DNA from: Armatimonadota bacterium
GTDB taxonomy: Bacteria; Armatimonadota; UBA5829; DSUL01
DNA length: 64,000 nt
Reading direction: 5' to 3'
Assembly: GCA_020846715.1 (NCBI GenBank)
Contig: JADLDK010000022.1
Span: 33,989-97,988 of the forward strand
In this document: positions 44,679 to 53,671 of the stretch, in pieces
Layout: each line of letters starts with the position of its first letter
How positions within the stretch are numbered: the stretch's first letter is position 1
Position numbers and translations under genes: made by a program
Notes under the pieces: model-generated
The model's input: the letters and a program-made list of their open reading frames with translations, nothing else
The model's database searches: none
What the model was told of the DNA's origin: nothing

Positions 44679-44755
44679 TCTCAGCGTCAGATTCCTTCTG
44701 AGTATCTTCTTTCCACAACAGGTGATGAGGTTCTCAGTAGAGCTTCCTGGCTTTC

Positions 44756-45043
44756 TCAGCCAGAAGTGGCGGCAATGCGATGCTCAAGCTCTGCCCGTGA
44801 TAGTCCTGCCACTTCCAGCGTCTTGTCGCGGCTGGAGGCGCCAGACTTCAGTCTGATACTGGATTTTGGTATCCGGAGCACAGAGGACACAAGTTCGATA
44901 ACGGCCTTGTTTGCCGCGCCTTCCGCAGGCGCAGCGCTAACCCGCACGTAAAGAACGCTGTTCTCCCACCGATCCACCCGGGTTGCGGATGCTTTCGGTG
45001 TAACGCGCACTCTCAGCAGTGATATCTGCTCGTGCGCCGTCAT
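44756..45043 (-). CDS. YggU/DUF167 family protein
   Basis: 95 residues. The family pattern L-R-V-R-V-T-P-K-A-S, L-Y-V-R-V-S-A-A-P-A-E-G-A-A-N-K-A-V-I-E-L, L-K-S-G-A-S-S-R-D-K-T-L-E-V is complete. The biochemical function of the family is not established. It overlaps the next upstream gene by 4 nt, in a region of division-associated genes where this family is often found. Confidence 0.92.
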   Translation of the reverse strand: MTAHEQISLLRVRVTPKASATRVDRWENSVLYVRVSAAPAEGAANKAVIELVSSVLRIPKSSIRLKSGASSRDKTLEVAGLSRAELEHRIAATSG

Positions 45044-45438
45044 TCGTCGCGTATAATCCGCGTACGCACGTCCCTGGAAGCTGAGGCGCCCGGTTCCACT
45101 CGAAAGTCCACCACCCGGCCGGCTTTGACGAACAGCGTGACTCTGTCTCCCTGTTGAACGGACTCGTACTGAGCCGGCGTTGCACTCAGACTCATCGTTT
45201 CGCCCGAGTCAGTGAGGAACTCCAGTAGGAACTCGGGCAGGGGTTCGGGTTCCCCTATCAGTGAAGGCTCTGGCGTGATTGCCACTCTGCTTACAACCGC
45301 CGGGACTGTGTCATGGGGTGTCTTCTGAAAAATCCACCACCGAAGTGTTGTCCGCATGGCCCAGGCCATCAGCACAAGCCATAGCAGGATGAACATCCCG
45401 GCGATGATCACTGTCAGTACAGCCGAAATCGCACTCAT
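45040..45438 (-). CDS. Small membrane protein resembling DUF2500
   Basis: 132 residues. One N-terminal helix (L-T-V-I-I-A-G-M-F-I-L-L-W-L-V-L-M-A-W-A-M) leads to a short beta domain: V-P-A-V-V-S-R-V, F-L-L-E-F-L-T-D-S-G-E-T-M-S-L, Y-E-S-V-Q-Q-G-D-R-V-T-L-F-V-K-A-G-R-V-V-D-F. This strand order resembles DUF2500 proteins. The function is unknown. Confidence 0.78.
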   Translation of the reverse strand: MSAISAVLTVIIAGMFILLWLVLMAWAMRTTLRWWIFQKTPHDTVPAVVSRVAITPEPSLIGEPEPLPEFLLEFLTDSGETMSLSATPAQYESVQQGDRVTLFVKAGRVVDFRVEPGASASRDVRTRIIRDE

Positions 45439-45445
45439 GGATCTG

Positions 45446-46906
45446 TTATACCTGAAGCAGGAGAAGCAGGGACGCAGTCAACAGATTATTCAGCGCGTGC
45501 GCGATCATCGAGGGCAGCAGAGAGCCGCGCAGGACGGTGAGCTTGGCAAAGACCCATCCCAGCGCGACATACGTCACCAGCAGCTCCGGCGCCCCCGGAT
45601 GAATGATCGCAAAAGCTACCGCGCTCCCCCATATCGCCGCCTGCTGTCCGAAGTCTGCGTTCAGTGCCCTCAGAAGAGCTCCTCTGAAGAAAAGCTCTTC
45701 TACAAAAGGAGCAACTATGCCAAACACTGCCATCAGGGCTGCTGTCATCCATCCAGCCTGGCTCATTAGAAGGTAGCGGCTGGCTGGATTGGTGACTCCC
45801 TGAGACCCCAGGGCGCGCGACACGGGGATCATAACCATGCCCAGGACGATACTCAGAATAGCAGCCGCGAAGAACCCTCCAATTCCCCACGCAATGTCAA
45901 AAACCCAGTCCGGAGTTACCAGCCCCAGGCTCTTGAGGGAGAGTCCGTGCGCTCGCAGCAGGATGGCCGCCCCCGGCACAGCGACGAGAGCGCTCAAGAC
46001 ATAGTGGACCAGCGACAGGGTCTCGTCGTCTACTGAGTGCTTGCCCACATGGTCAGCAGCCAGGCTCAACACCACCGCGAGCGCCAGAAACAGAATCAGA
46101 AAAGCTGCCGCAGCCTGCCAGAGCGGCAGACTGGATGAGCGCAGGCTTTTCAGCGCTGTCTGGTTTCTCGCCTTTCCAGCGCTGAGGTAGATCAGCCACG
46201 CCGTAGATCCGGCGAAGAACAGAAAGAGCGTCACTATGGACGAAAACTCCGATTTCGCTCGGGCTATCTGTCCCATACGAATCAGACGGCTGCGAACTTC
46301 CTCAGCCTCCACCACGCTGCCTCTGTCAGCCAGAGCGCGCGCCGAAGCCAGCAGCCCCAGCGGTCCAAGGCGCTGTTGCGCGATAAACCTGTCGTCTGCC
46401 ACAGTCCAGGAGTCTATATCTGTCAAAGTAATTTTGATAATCCTGGATAAATCACGGGTGACGGCTTTCGCCTTCTGCGCCTTCTTCAGGATTTGATCTG
46501 CCAGTTTGTAGTCTGTGTGATAGAGGCTGCCGAGCAGGCGCAGGCGCACGGCCGAACCTGAGAGGCTCAGCGCGTCGTCGGGTGTGAGAGATGCTGCCGG
46601 CGGAAGGTCTGCCTGGAGCCGCTGAGCCAGAGTAGAGAGCGTGTCGGACATTTTCAGCTCTCCGTTCAGCGGCGTTGCAGGCTCGGACAACAAGACAGCC
46701 AACTGGAGGTCGACGAGGGGCTGTGAGAGCGTCTCCGACGCGCTCTGAGCGGCGCTGCGCCCCGCGCCAGTGTTCTGTATGATGGCGATCGCAGTCAGCA
46801 GAGCGCCGACGACAGCAATCCACAGAAGCTTTCCACGTCCGCTTCCGGGAGGTTTGCTGGACAGCGCTTCAGAATTGCGCGTGTCTCCGCTCTGATCTGG
46901 AGACAT
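45446..46906 (-). CDS. CPBP-family intramembrane metalloprotease
   Basis: 486 residues. An N-terminal helix and a soluble ~200-residue helical domain precede about eight helices. The CPBP (CAAX/Abi) signature is intact near the C-terminus: F-V-E-E-L-F-F-R-G-A-L-L-R (glutamate pair and Arg), A-I-I-H-P-G (first His) and M-I-A-H-A-L-N-N (second His). Family members cleave within membranes, for example in prenyl-protein maturation or anti-sigma factor processing. The substrate is unknown; it lies 24 bp after divIVA in the division-gene run. Confidence 0.92.
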   Translation of the reverse strand: MSPDQSGDTRNSEALSSKPPGSGRGKLLWIAVVGALLTAIAIIQNTGAGRSAAQSASETLSQPLVDLQLAVLLSEPATPLNGELKMSDTLSTLAQRLQADLPPAASLTPDDALSLSGSAVRLRLLGSLYHTDYKLADQILKKAQKAKAVTRDLSRIIKITLTDIDSWTVADDRFIAQQRLGPLGLLASARALADRGSVVEAEEVRSRLIRMGQIARAKSEFSSIVTLFLFFAGSTAWLIYLSAGKARNQTALKSLRSSSLPLWQAAAAFLILFLALAVVLSLAADHVGKHSVDDETLSLVHYVLSALVAVPGAAILLRAHGLSLKSLGLVTPDWVFDIAWGIGGFFAAAILSIVLGMVMIPVSRALGSQGVTNPASRYLLMSQAGWMTAALMAVFGIVAPFVEELFFRGALLRALNADFGQQAAIWGSAVAFAIIHPGAPELLVTYVALGWVFAKLTVLRGSLLPSMIAHALNNLLTASLLLLLQV

Positions 46907-46930
46907 GCCTTCGGGTATATCTGACGTGGG

Positions 46931-47542
46931 TTAGCCCGTTGCCTCTCGCGCTACAGATTCCGCCTCCTGCGCTGTATCCGCAGTCTCGCTGGACAACTCC
47001 TCAGCCTGCCTGACAGTCACAGTGCTATCACTTATAGCCTCAACAGGCCGGTCGGCTTCTTCTGTTGGCGTGCGCTCCGGGATGCTGATGACTTCCTCCC
47101 AGCGTCTGTGCTCCAGCCACTCCAGCATATCGCGGGCCGCGCTTCGCAGAATGTCAATGAACATGTCGCGGCGATCGGCCAGGCGTCGTGTCTCGTTCAA
47201 AAGCTCGACGCGCTGGTCGTGAGCGCGCTGAGTGACCTGCTTTGCTCGATCCTCAGCTTCTCTCACAACGACATCGGCTTCGCGGTAGGCGCTGGCCCTC
47301 AACTCATCAGCCGTACGCTGGGCGAGAAGGATCGCGTTGTTCAGCGTCTCCTCCATCTCCTTGTAGCGTCCGACTTCACCGCGCATTGAATCAATCTGAT
47401 CTTCCAGCCGCGCCCGATCCCTGGCGGCGTCTTCGAGCTCAGAGGCGATCTCCTTGAGAAGATCGTCTACCTCTGAAGATCGGTATCCTCGGAACGAACG
47501 GTTGAGTTTCTTGTGGCTAAGGTCTATTGCCGTGATTTTCAT
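46931..47542 (-). CDS. divIVA: DivIVA-domain protein
   Basis: 203 residues. M-K-I-T-A-I-D-L-S-H-K-K-L-N-R-S-F-R-G-Y-R-S-S-E-V-D-D-L-L is the membrane-curvature-sensing DivIVA N-terminus, including the conserved F-R-G-Y. A long coiled coil (~28-155) follows, then an acidic tail. DivIVA proteins mark poles and septa and recruit division or growth machinery. The position after ylmG and sepF is classic. Confidence 0.93.
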   Translation of the reverse strand: MKITAIDLSHKKLNRSFRGYRSSEVDDLLKEIASELEDAARDRARLEDQIDSMRGEVGRYKEMEETLNNAILLAQRTADELRASAYREADVVVREAEDRAKQVTQRAHDQRVELLNETRRLADRRDMFIDILRSAARDMLEWLEHRRWEEVISIPERTPTEEADRPVEAISDSTVTVRQAEELSSETADTAQEAESVAREATG

Positions 47543-47568
47543 CGCTATGTCTCCATCCTGTGAGCCGG

Positions 47569-47847
47569 CTACAAGCCGGGCGCCATCAGCATCTGCAGCA
47601 GCCTTTGGATAAACCCAATTGCAAAAAACGCCAGAATCGGCGATAAATCCAGAAAACCCGTCTTCTCCGGTGGAATCAACCGCTGGAACGGATAGAGCAC
47701 GGGATCTGTGACGTCAACAAGAAATCGCACAATGGGATTGTAGCGCGGCACATTCGGGATCCAGCTCATAAGCACCCGGACCAGCAGTATCCATTTGTAA
47801 ACGTCCAGCGCAAGGATAAGCAGCGCTATAAGCGAACCTGTCATCAC
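47569..47847 (-). CDS. ylmG: YggT/YlmG family membrane protein
   Basis: 92 residues with two helices. The family motif L-V-R-V-L-M-S-W-I-P and the loop D-V-T-D-P-V-L-Y-P-F-Q-R-L-I-P are present. It is linked to division-site or nucleoid organisation in cyanobacteria and Gram-positive bacteria. Its start overlaps the proC stop by 4 nt. Confidence 0.93.
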   Translation of the reverse strand: MMTGSLIALLILALDVYKWILLVRVLMSWIPNVPRYNPIVRFLVDVTDPVLYPFQRLIPPEKTGFLDLSPILAFFAIGFIQRLLQMLMAPGL

Positions 47848-48644
47848 GTTCCAAGTTCCGCGGAGCGCTTTGTGGCGGCCTGCACGGCGGCAATCAGGGC
47901 GGAAGGCAGTCCCGCACGCTCAAGCTCAACAAGGCCGGCGATTGTGGTTCCACCGGGCGTTGTGACCTGATCGCGCAACACTGCGGGATGTTGCCCGCTT
48001 TTCAATACCATCTCTGCTGCTCCGGCCACCGTCTGCGCTGCGAGTTTGAGAGCGACGTCCCTGGGCAGCCCGTTGGCCACACCGCCGTCCGCCAGAGCCT
48101 CGATCACGCTATAGACAAAAGCAGGCCCGCTGCCGGATAACCCGGTAATGGCATCCATCAGCTTCTCATCCACCGCGACTGCTACCCCTACAGATTCCAG
48201 GAGCCTGACGCATTGCTCGATCTGTGCCGGGGAGACGCTTTTACCCGCGGCAAGCCCGGCGGCCCCGCGCCCGACGAGCGCTGGAGTGTTTGGCATGACG
48301 CGCACAACCGGCGTGCCGGCGGGTAATGCCCCTTCGAGAGTCTCAAGTTTCACCGCTGCCGCAATGCTGATCACGATCCTGGCGGGCGTGACAGCCGGAG
48401 ATATCTCCTTCAAGACACCTGTTACGACGGCGGGCTTCACACACACAACCACAACGTCGGCTTCTGATGCAGCATCCGGAGCCGACGCGCACACGCGGCA
48501 CCCGGTTTCCCGGGATAACTTCTCAGACCTGGATCTGTCAGAGTCGTAGGCGAACACGTCCGCCGCCTGGCAGAAGCCTGACGCAATCACGCCACGCGCC
48601 AGCGCACTGCCCATAGCTCCAACACCGAGAAACGCCGTTTTCAC
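47844..48644 (-). CDS. proC: Pyrroline-5-carboxylate reductase
   Basis: 266 residues. The N-terminal dinucleotide-binding G-V-G-A-M-G-S-A-L-A is followed by R-V-M-P-N-T-P-A-L-V-G and the C-terminal signature G-L-S-G-S-G-P-A-F-V-Y and D-Q-V-T-T-P-G-G-T-T-I-A-G-L. It reduces pyrroline-5-carboxylate to proline with NAD(P)H. It sits inside the division-associated cluster, as proC does in many bacteria with ylm genes. Confidence 0.96.
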   Translation of the reverse strand: MKTAFLGVGAMGSALARGVIASGFCQAADVFAYDSDRSRSEKLSRETGCRVCASAPDAASEADVVVVCVKPAVVTGVLKEISPAVTPARIVISIAAAVKLETLEGALPAGTPVVRVMPNTPALVGRGAAGLAAGKSVSPAQIEQCVRLLESVGVAVAVDEKLMDAITGLSGSGPAFVYSVIEALADGGVANGLPRDVALKLAAQTVAGAAEMVLKSGQHPAVLRDQVTTPGGTTIAGLVELERAGLPSALIAAVQAATKRSAELGT

Positions 48645-48680
48645 GGGTGAGTTCTCGGCCCTGTTCGGCAGTGGCTCTTG

Positions 48681-49127
48681 CTAGTTACCGGCAAAGAAAG
48701 GTCGCGAACGATGAGTGGACTCCTCTACATCAATCACCCTGTTGTGAGGGGTGAAGAAGTATACTTTGTGACCGACCTTCTCCACATATCCGTCCAGCGC
48801 GTAGGTGACTCCGTTGAGGAAATCGATAATTCTCTCGGCAAGGTCAGGTTCGGTGTTCTCGAGGTTGACAACTTGCGGGTGGCCTTCTTTCAGGCCGTCA
48901 GCGGCTTGCCGCGCGGTCTCGAAAGAGTCGGCCGCGTGCCAGACTGATACGCGGTTAACACGGGCCGAGTGCAGTTTGAGAGAAACCGATCTGCGGGATT
49001 GCCTGGACCCGCGCAGGTCGAGGTCTTCCTCGTCCTCATCGGAACCCATAGCAAACTTCTCTTTCAGGCGGCCCCAAATTCCTTTTGGCTCTTCAGATTC
49101 GTCGAGAGTCATTTCTTCCATTGACAT
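48681..49127 (-). CDS. sepF: Cell division protein SepF
   Basis: 148 residues. A short amphipathic N-terminus (G-I-W-G-R-L-K-E-K-F-A) fits the membrane-binding helix, followed by an acidic linker. The SepF domain (~70-140) has V-V-N-L-E-N-T-E-P-D-L-A-E-R-I-I-D-F-L-N-G and Y-F-F-T-P-H-N-R-V-I-D-V. It anchors and bundles FtsZ at the septum. A 265-bp spacer (49128-49392) separates it from yggS; I saw no gene there. Confidence 0.95.
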   Translation of the reverse strand: MSMEEMTLDESEEPKGIWGRLKEKFAMGSDEDEEDLDLRGSRQSRRSVSLKLHSARVNRVSVWHAADSFETARQAADGLKEGHPQVVNLENTEPDLAERIIDFLNGVTYALDGYVEKVGHKVYFFTPHNRVIDVEESTHRSRPFFAGN

Positions 49128-49392
49128 GCTGCCTCAATTTCTCCGGCGCCTTTGCCACCGTTGGTGACAGCGGCCCCACCTTAGCCCCTGGCGTCCTGAG
49201 CCAGAGGACAGACGCACCCTTCAGCACGGGCGAGAATGCTCGGGGATCAACTGAGATTCCGGATCCATTGCCCGGATTATTCGGACTTGCCACCCGGCGC
49301 CAGAATCCATCTGACGCAGTAACAGTCCGTGCAACAGACTTTAGCACGAATTCGACAAAAAGTGTCTCTTTTCAGGGCGAAATTTATGAATT

Positions 49393-50073
49393 TCACATCC
49401 CTCTCGCGCCAAAGATCGCCGTCCCAATGCGTATCATAGTCGATCCCTCCGCAATTGCGGCCCCGTAATCTGCTGACATTCCCATCGACAACACCTTGCG
49501 GTTCTCTGGTGGCAGGGTCTCCCACAGCGTGCGCAATCGGGCGAACTGCTTTCTCTGATCTGCTTCTGCTTTCTGAGGTGGTGGTAGGCCCATCAACCCC
49601 ATCAATTTCAGATTCTTCAAAGATCGCACTGTTTCCACAACGGCTCCGAGCTCTGTCTCCGGCAAGCCAGTCTTGGACGCTTCACCAAAGGCGTTGACTT
49701 CTATGAGCACTTCCAGTGCCCTTCCGGCCGCCAGGGCCGCGCCGTCCAGCTTCACTGCCAGCTTCTCGCTGTCCACGCTCTGAACCATGTCAAAGAGCTG
49801 TGCGGCGCGAGAGGCCTTGTTGCGCTGGAGATGCCCGATCAGATGCCACCTGGGCGCATGGCCGAGCGATATGATCTTGTCCTGCGCTTCCTGAACGTAG
49901 TTTTCACCCAGAACCGAGCAACCAGCCTCAATAGCCTGGCGCACTGTGTCCACCGGAACTGTTTTGGAAACGCAAACCAGAGTGATTTCCGATTCATTGC
50001 GCCCATCGCGTTGGCACTGTGCCGCAATGGCGTCTCTCACGCGCAGAAGATTGTCCCGAATATCGCTGCTCAT
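49393..50073 (-). CDS. yggS: YggS/PROSC family PLP-binding protein
   Basis: 226 residues. T-L-V-C-V-S-K-T-V contains the PLP-binding lysine; G-E-N-Y-V-Q-E-A, W-H-L-I-G-H-L-Q-R-N-K, Q-S-V-D-S, L-S-M-G-M-S-A-D-Y and R-I-G-T-A-I-F-G complete the family pattern. It maintains PLP and amino-acid homeostasis. It heads the yggS-sepF-proC-ylmG-divIVA series and is divergent from the fmdB gene. Confidence 0.96.
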   Translation of the reverse strand: MSSDIRDNLLRVRDAIAAQCQRDGRNESEITLVCVSKTVPVDTVRQAIEAGCSVLGENYVQEAQDKIISLGHAPRWHLIGHLQRNKASRAAQLFDMVQSVDSEKLAVKLDGAALAAGRALEVLIEVNAFGEASKTGLPETELGAVVETVRSLKNLKLMGLMGLPPPQKAEADQRKQFARLRTLWETLPPENRKVLSMGMSADYGAAIAEGSTMIRIGTAIFGARGM

Positions 50074-50132
50074 CAGTTTGTCACTTCACACCGTTTGCGT
50101 AGTGCTGGATGCATATTTCTGGCTTCTGCGAG

Positions 50133-50138
50133 TATAAT
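50133..50138 (+). promoter_or_regulatory. -10 element of the fmdB promoter
   Basis: A perfect TATAAT, 36 nt before the start codon. The -35 region is not recognisable at normal spacing. Confidence 0.45.
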
Positions 50139-50174
50139 TCTTCTGTTACCCCACGCTCTTCTCAAGGAGAATTC

Positions 50175-50510
50175 ATGCCCACGTACGTGTACGAATGCAA
50201 AGAATGCGCGCAGCAAACAGAACTCATCCAGAAAGTCTCTGATCCGCCTCTGGAATCCTGCCCCTCCTGTCACGGGGCAGTCAGAAAAGTGCTTTTCCCG
50301 GTTGGCATTGTGTTCAAAGGCCCCGGTTTCTACGTAACAGACTACAAGCACAAGGAAGAGAAGCGCAAATCCGGCGGTAAGGAGTCTTCCAGCGCTGGTG
50401 ATTCGGCCTCGGCTACGGCAGGTTCGTCAGCTCAGAGCTCATCCGATAGCGCCTCCTCCACCTCAGAGCCCAAAAAGGCGGTATCCGCCTCAACTTCCGA
50501 CAAGAGCTGA
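50175..50510 (+). CDS. FmdB-family zinc-ribbon protein
   Basis: 111 residues from ATG 50175, with AAGGAG eight bases upstream. M-P-T-Y-V-Y-E-C-K-E-C and E-S-C-P-S-C-H-G form a CxxC...CxxC zinc ribbon; V-L-F-P-V-G-I-V-F-K-G-P-G-F-Y-V-T-D is the family's conserved tail. The last 45 residues are Ser/Ala low complexity. The role is probably regulatory or nucleic-acid related and is not established. It is the only plus-strand gene in the right half of the window. Confidence 0.9.
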   Translation: MPTYVYECKECAQQTELIQKVSDPPLESCPSCHGAVRKVLFPVGIVFKGPGFYVTDYKHKEEKRKSGGKESSSAGDSASATAGSSAQSSSDSASSTSEPKKAVSASTSDKS

Positions 50511-50532
50511 TTCGTTCAGAGTCTAAGAATAA

Positions 50533-50562
50533 CGGCCAGGTCTATAGACCTGGCCGCTCTTT
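50533..50562 (+). terminator. Rho-independent terminator after fmdB
   Basis: CGGCCAGGTC-tata-GACCTGGCCG is a perfect 10-bp stem followed by CTCTTT, 22 bp after the fmdB stop. Confidence 0.8.
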
Positions 50563-50588
50563 ACACCGCTTTCGATTGACAGGCGCTG

Positions 50589-52565
50589 TCAGGATACAGG
50601 TTTTCTGTCAACTGTCTTCTGCTTTGGCGTCTGACTCATTTTGCGCTCAATCTGGATGCTGCGTTCAGCGCTGTTCCATTTGACGCGTACCGGGAATGCC
50701 TGTACCAGCTTCCGCGCCTCAATCCATACCCGTCCGTTCACGATCTTCATACGCAGGCTTTCAAGCGTCCGTCCGTCCGCCTTCAGCGTCTGATTTCGCA
50801 TATCGGCAACCAGCTTGCGTCCCGCGATGACGGCGGTCGCCTGTTTCAAGTGATTGGTCCAGCTTACATGCCCGCCCAGTTTCTCCACAGCCTGCCGAAG
50901 CTGCACGAGAGCGCGTCCGCCGGTGAGCATCGGTTGCGGCGTATCGTAGCGCAGGAATTTCATCTTTGCCGTCTCTGGAGCCGAACGCGCAGGGCTGAGC
51001 GTGTAATCCGGCGCAGCCGCAGGAGGCGCCATGGCCATAGCGACAGGTTTGGGCGGGTTCACTCTGGCAGTCGGCTGCGTGCGAGCAGGCCTGGGGTCGT
51101 CGCGCACTTCGTAGTGGCTGGGCGCCAGCTTTGGCCGGCTCATAATCCTGGCCTCAACAGAGCGCGCCTGCATTTCGGACCACTGCGTGTCCGGGCGCGA
51201 CAACCTGCGAATGTCAGCAGGTGAAGACACCGGGCTGACTTCCTTTGTAAGCTTTTCGGGGATGCTCGCTGTTTTCGGCAAGGTTGGAACGATTGCGACG
51301 GAAGTGGATGGAGCCACTGGAGCCGTTGCCTTCGCGTCAGGTGTCTCCAAAGCCGGAGCCTGCGCTGGCGCCGGAACATCCGTGCTCAGAGGCTGAATCG
51401 AAGGCCGCGCAGTGATGACGCTGTCAGAGACTTTGGCTTCGTAGTCCTGCCAGCGGACCTCTGGCTTCACAGGTTTTGTGGCGGCGGGGGATACTTCAGG
51501 TTCAGCGGCATCGACGGCGACCTGCGGCGGCGTACCTGCGGGTTCCTGCGGCGGACTGGCCTGATCGATGGCTTCTGGCATCTGAGCATCCGGCTCTGTC
51601 GAAGCAGGTTTGGGAATGGAGGTCACCACAGGTTTGTCCGGCAGCTTCTCCGTATCCGGCGTCCTGACAACACTCGGGGTTGCCGATCTCTTGACACTGA
51701 GTTTGGCGGGAGCGGCAATCACAGGCTCTTCTGGAGCGCGAGACGCTTTGTTGAGTGATTTGTCTGGAGCTTTGGACGCTGGAAGCGCAGGAGTCGCGGC
51801 AATAGCGGCCGGCGGTCTCGCGCTGGTGTTCGGTGTATCATCCGCCAGCCTGGCTATCTCTCCAGCCAGAGTGCCTTTGTTCTCCACATTGATACGCACT
51901 GAATTGCGCACTATCACATCCTGTGCCGCAGTGCTGACTTCCGCCTCCACTACGTGCGGCCCGTCTGAAAGCCCGGTGGTGTCCAACTGAAACTCAAAAG
52001 GCGCTCTGTTGCTGACGTATTTGAGACTCTTGTCAACATAAAGCGAGACAAACGCCCCATGCCCGGCAGTAGAGTCAGGCACAAGGCGGATCAGTCTGCT
52101 GCCCGACACGTGCTCTCCATCGCGGAGGTTGCTGAACTTCAGATGGACCTGCCCCTTATTCTTGTCTCCCGCTGCGGGTGACGGCGTGGAGCGGGCGCCG
52201 TTTTTTACAACAACATCGACGTAGGCTTTTCCAATCTGCGTAGCTCCACTGAAAACGTAAAACGAGATGCCATGACGCCCATCCGCAAAGCGGGTGGTAT
52301 CTAACAGGATGGAGGCTACTCCGCGCTCCTGTGCGCTCTGCAGAAACTTGGTTCCGTACTCATTGCCATCAACTTTAATGAGGACTTTTGTGGCTTTTGC
52401 ATTTGCGTCTGCGATAAATCCGAGAGAAATCTCCACAGTGCCGGAGACCGTCGCTCCCGAAGCGGGAGAGAGGGCGCGGGTGTAGGCGGCCAGCGCTGGT
52501 CCACCGCCGGCGCCTGACACCAGGGCGGACACCAAAATGAGGGCTACGGCTCTTCTTAACATCAT
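50589..52565 (-). CDS. Secreted protein with two Ig-like domains and a copper-amine-oxidase-stalk domain
   Basis: 658 residues with a signal peptide ending P-A-L-A-A. Two bacterial Ig-like domains (~28-120 and ~140-230) share L-D-T-T-x-x-x-D-G-x-H. A ~320-residue Pro/Ala/Thr/Lys low-complexity linker follows. The last ~110 residues form a copper-amine-oxidase N-domain-like (stalk) module: G-G-R-A-L-V-Q-L-R-Q-A-V-E-K-L-G-G, W-I-E-A-R-K-L-V-Q-A-F, V-K-W-N-S-A-E-R-S-I-Q-I. Such modules are common in Gram-positive-like surface proteins and probably bind cell-wall or matrix components. No oxidase catalytic domain is present. Confidence 0.78.
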   Translation of the reverse strand: MMLRRAVALILVSALVSGAGGGPALAAYTRALSPASGATVSGTVEISLGFIADANAKATKVLIKVDGNEYGTKFLQSAQERGVASILLDTTRFADGRHGISFYVFSGATQIGKAYVDVVVKNGARSTPSPAAGDKNKGQVHLKFSNLRDGEHVSGSRLIRLVPDSTAGHGAFVSLYVDKSLKYVSNRAPFEFQLDTTGLSDGPHVVEAEVSTAAQDVIVRNSVRINVENKGTLAGEIARLADDTPNTSARPPAAIAATPALPASKAPDKSLNKASRAPEEPVIAAPAKLSVKRSATPSVVRTPDTEKLPDKPVVTSIPKPASTEPDAQMPEAIDQASPPQEPAGTPPQVAVDAAEPEVSPAATKPVKPEVRWQDYEAKVSDSVITARPSIQPLSTDVPAPAQAPALETPDAKATAPVAPSTSVAIVPTLPKTASIPEKLTKEVSPVSSPADIRRLSRPDTQWSEMQARSVEARIMSRPKLAPSHYEVRDDPRPARTQPTARVNPPKPVAMAMAPPAAAPDYTLSPARSAPETAKMKFLRYDTPQPMLTGGRALVQLRQAVEKLGGHVSWTNHLKQATAVIAGRKLVADMRNQTLKADGRTLESLRMKIVNGRVWIEARKLVQAFPVRVKWNSAERSIQIERKMSQTPKQKTVDRKPVS

Positions 52566-52735
52566 TTGTCTTAGGGCTTTCGGCGTTGAGCGACAAGTTG
52601 ATCCGCGCCTTGACGCGCGCGGTTATTGCACCGGCAGTTAGCATACTCGCCCAGCCCGCGCATGTCAACAGGGATGTCCTGCTTACTTTTGACGTTGCTG
52701 TAATACTAAGTCCAGCTTCAGAGAGAAAACTATAG

Positions 52736-53671
52736 CTACGCTCTGGGGTGAGCTTTGCGATAAATTTTCTCAATCGCCGAGCGGCTGACGTGAGTGTATA
52801 TCTGAGTGGTGGTCAAACTGGAGTGCCCCAGCATTTCCTGAATGCTGCGCAGATCCGCGCCCGCATCCAGCAGATGCGTCGCAAAGCTGTGCCTTAGAAC
52901 GTGAGGTGTCACGCGAGTCCGAATGCCTGCGCTTTTCGCGTATCGCTGGACAATTTTCCAGAAGCCTACGCGTGTCAGTGGACCGCGTGGTCCGACAAAC
53001 ACATGTTCATCCAGCTTGCGCGCAAGAGCGGGGCGCGCCGATTCAATATAAGCCCTCAGACAAATGTCGGCGCTTTCTCCGAACGGAACAACCCGTTCCT
53101 TGTTGCGCTTTCCCACGCACCGCACAAGACCCTCCTGCAAGTCGAGGTCCGAGAACTTCACGCTTACCAGCTCACTCACGCGCAGACCGCTGGCGTACAT
53201 CAGCTCCAGCATCGCGCGGTTTCTCAGTCCAGCGGGCTCTGTGAGGTCCGGCTCATCCAGCAATGCCTCCACTTCTTCCAGAGTCAAAGTCCCTGGAAGC
53301 CGACGCGCTGGTTTTGGAAGTGCGTGAGAGGCTGTCGGGTTCTGATTCAGCACTGAGCTGTCAACGAGAAAGAGGCTGAATACGCGGATGCTTGTGAGTT
53401 TGCGCGCGATCGTGGTAGCCCGGTACTCTTCCGAGCGCAAATACTCCAGCCAGTGGGCTACGTGCTCCCGTCCGATGTTTTGTGGCTGGACACCTGGAAA
53501 CTCAACGCGCACATACTCTGCGAAGCTGACCGTGTCCGCGCCGTACGCGCGCAGAGTGTGTTCTGAGCATCCGCGCTCCGTCAGCAGATGCTCAACAAAG
53601 CTGTCCACACATGCGCGCCACGCACCGCGCAGCGGATCATCTTCGCGCTGGCGTTCGTCCATAGATGTCAA
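52736..53671 (-). CDS. XerC/XerD-type tyrosine recombinase
   Basis: 311 residues from ATG 53671 (ATG 53662 possible), overlapping the previous gene by 35 nt. The SAM-like N-domain is followed by the catalytic residues: Arg in A-S-G-L-R-V-S-E-L, H-x-L-R-H in P-H-V-L-R-H-S-F-A-T-H-L, the second His in L-G-H-S-S-L-T-T-T-Q and the nucleophile in I-Y-T-H-V. The length and the lack of mobile-element neighbours fit chromosome-dimer resolution, not an integrase. XerC and XerD cannot be told apart here. Confidence 0.93.
   Translation of the reverse strand: MTSMDERQREDDPLRGAWRACVDSFVEHLLTERGCSEHTLRAYGADTVSFAEYVRVEFPGVQPQNIGREHVAHWLEYLRSEEYRATTIARKLTSIRVFSLFLVDSSVLNQNPTASHALPKPARRLPGTLTLEEVEALLDEPDLTEPAGLRNRAMLELMYASGLRVSELVSVKFSDLDLQEGLVRCVGKRNKERVVPFGESADICLRAYIESARPALARKLDEHVFVGPRGPLTRVGFWKIVQRYAKSAGIRTRVTPHVLRHSFATHLLDAGADLRSIQEMLGHSSLTTTQIYTHVSRSAIEKIYRKAHPRA

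Noticed and set aside
52736..53671. Integrase of a mobile element
   Set aside because: The length and motifs fit housekeeping Xer recombinases; no attachment repeats, tRNA target or phage genes lie nearby.
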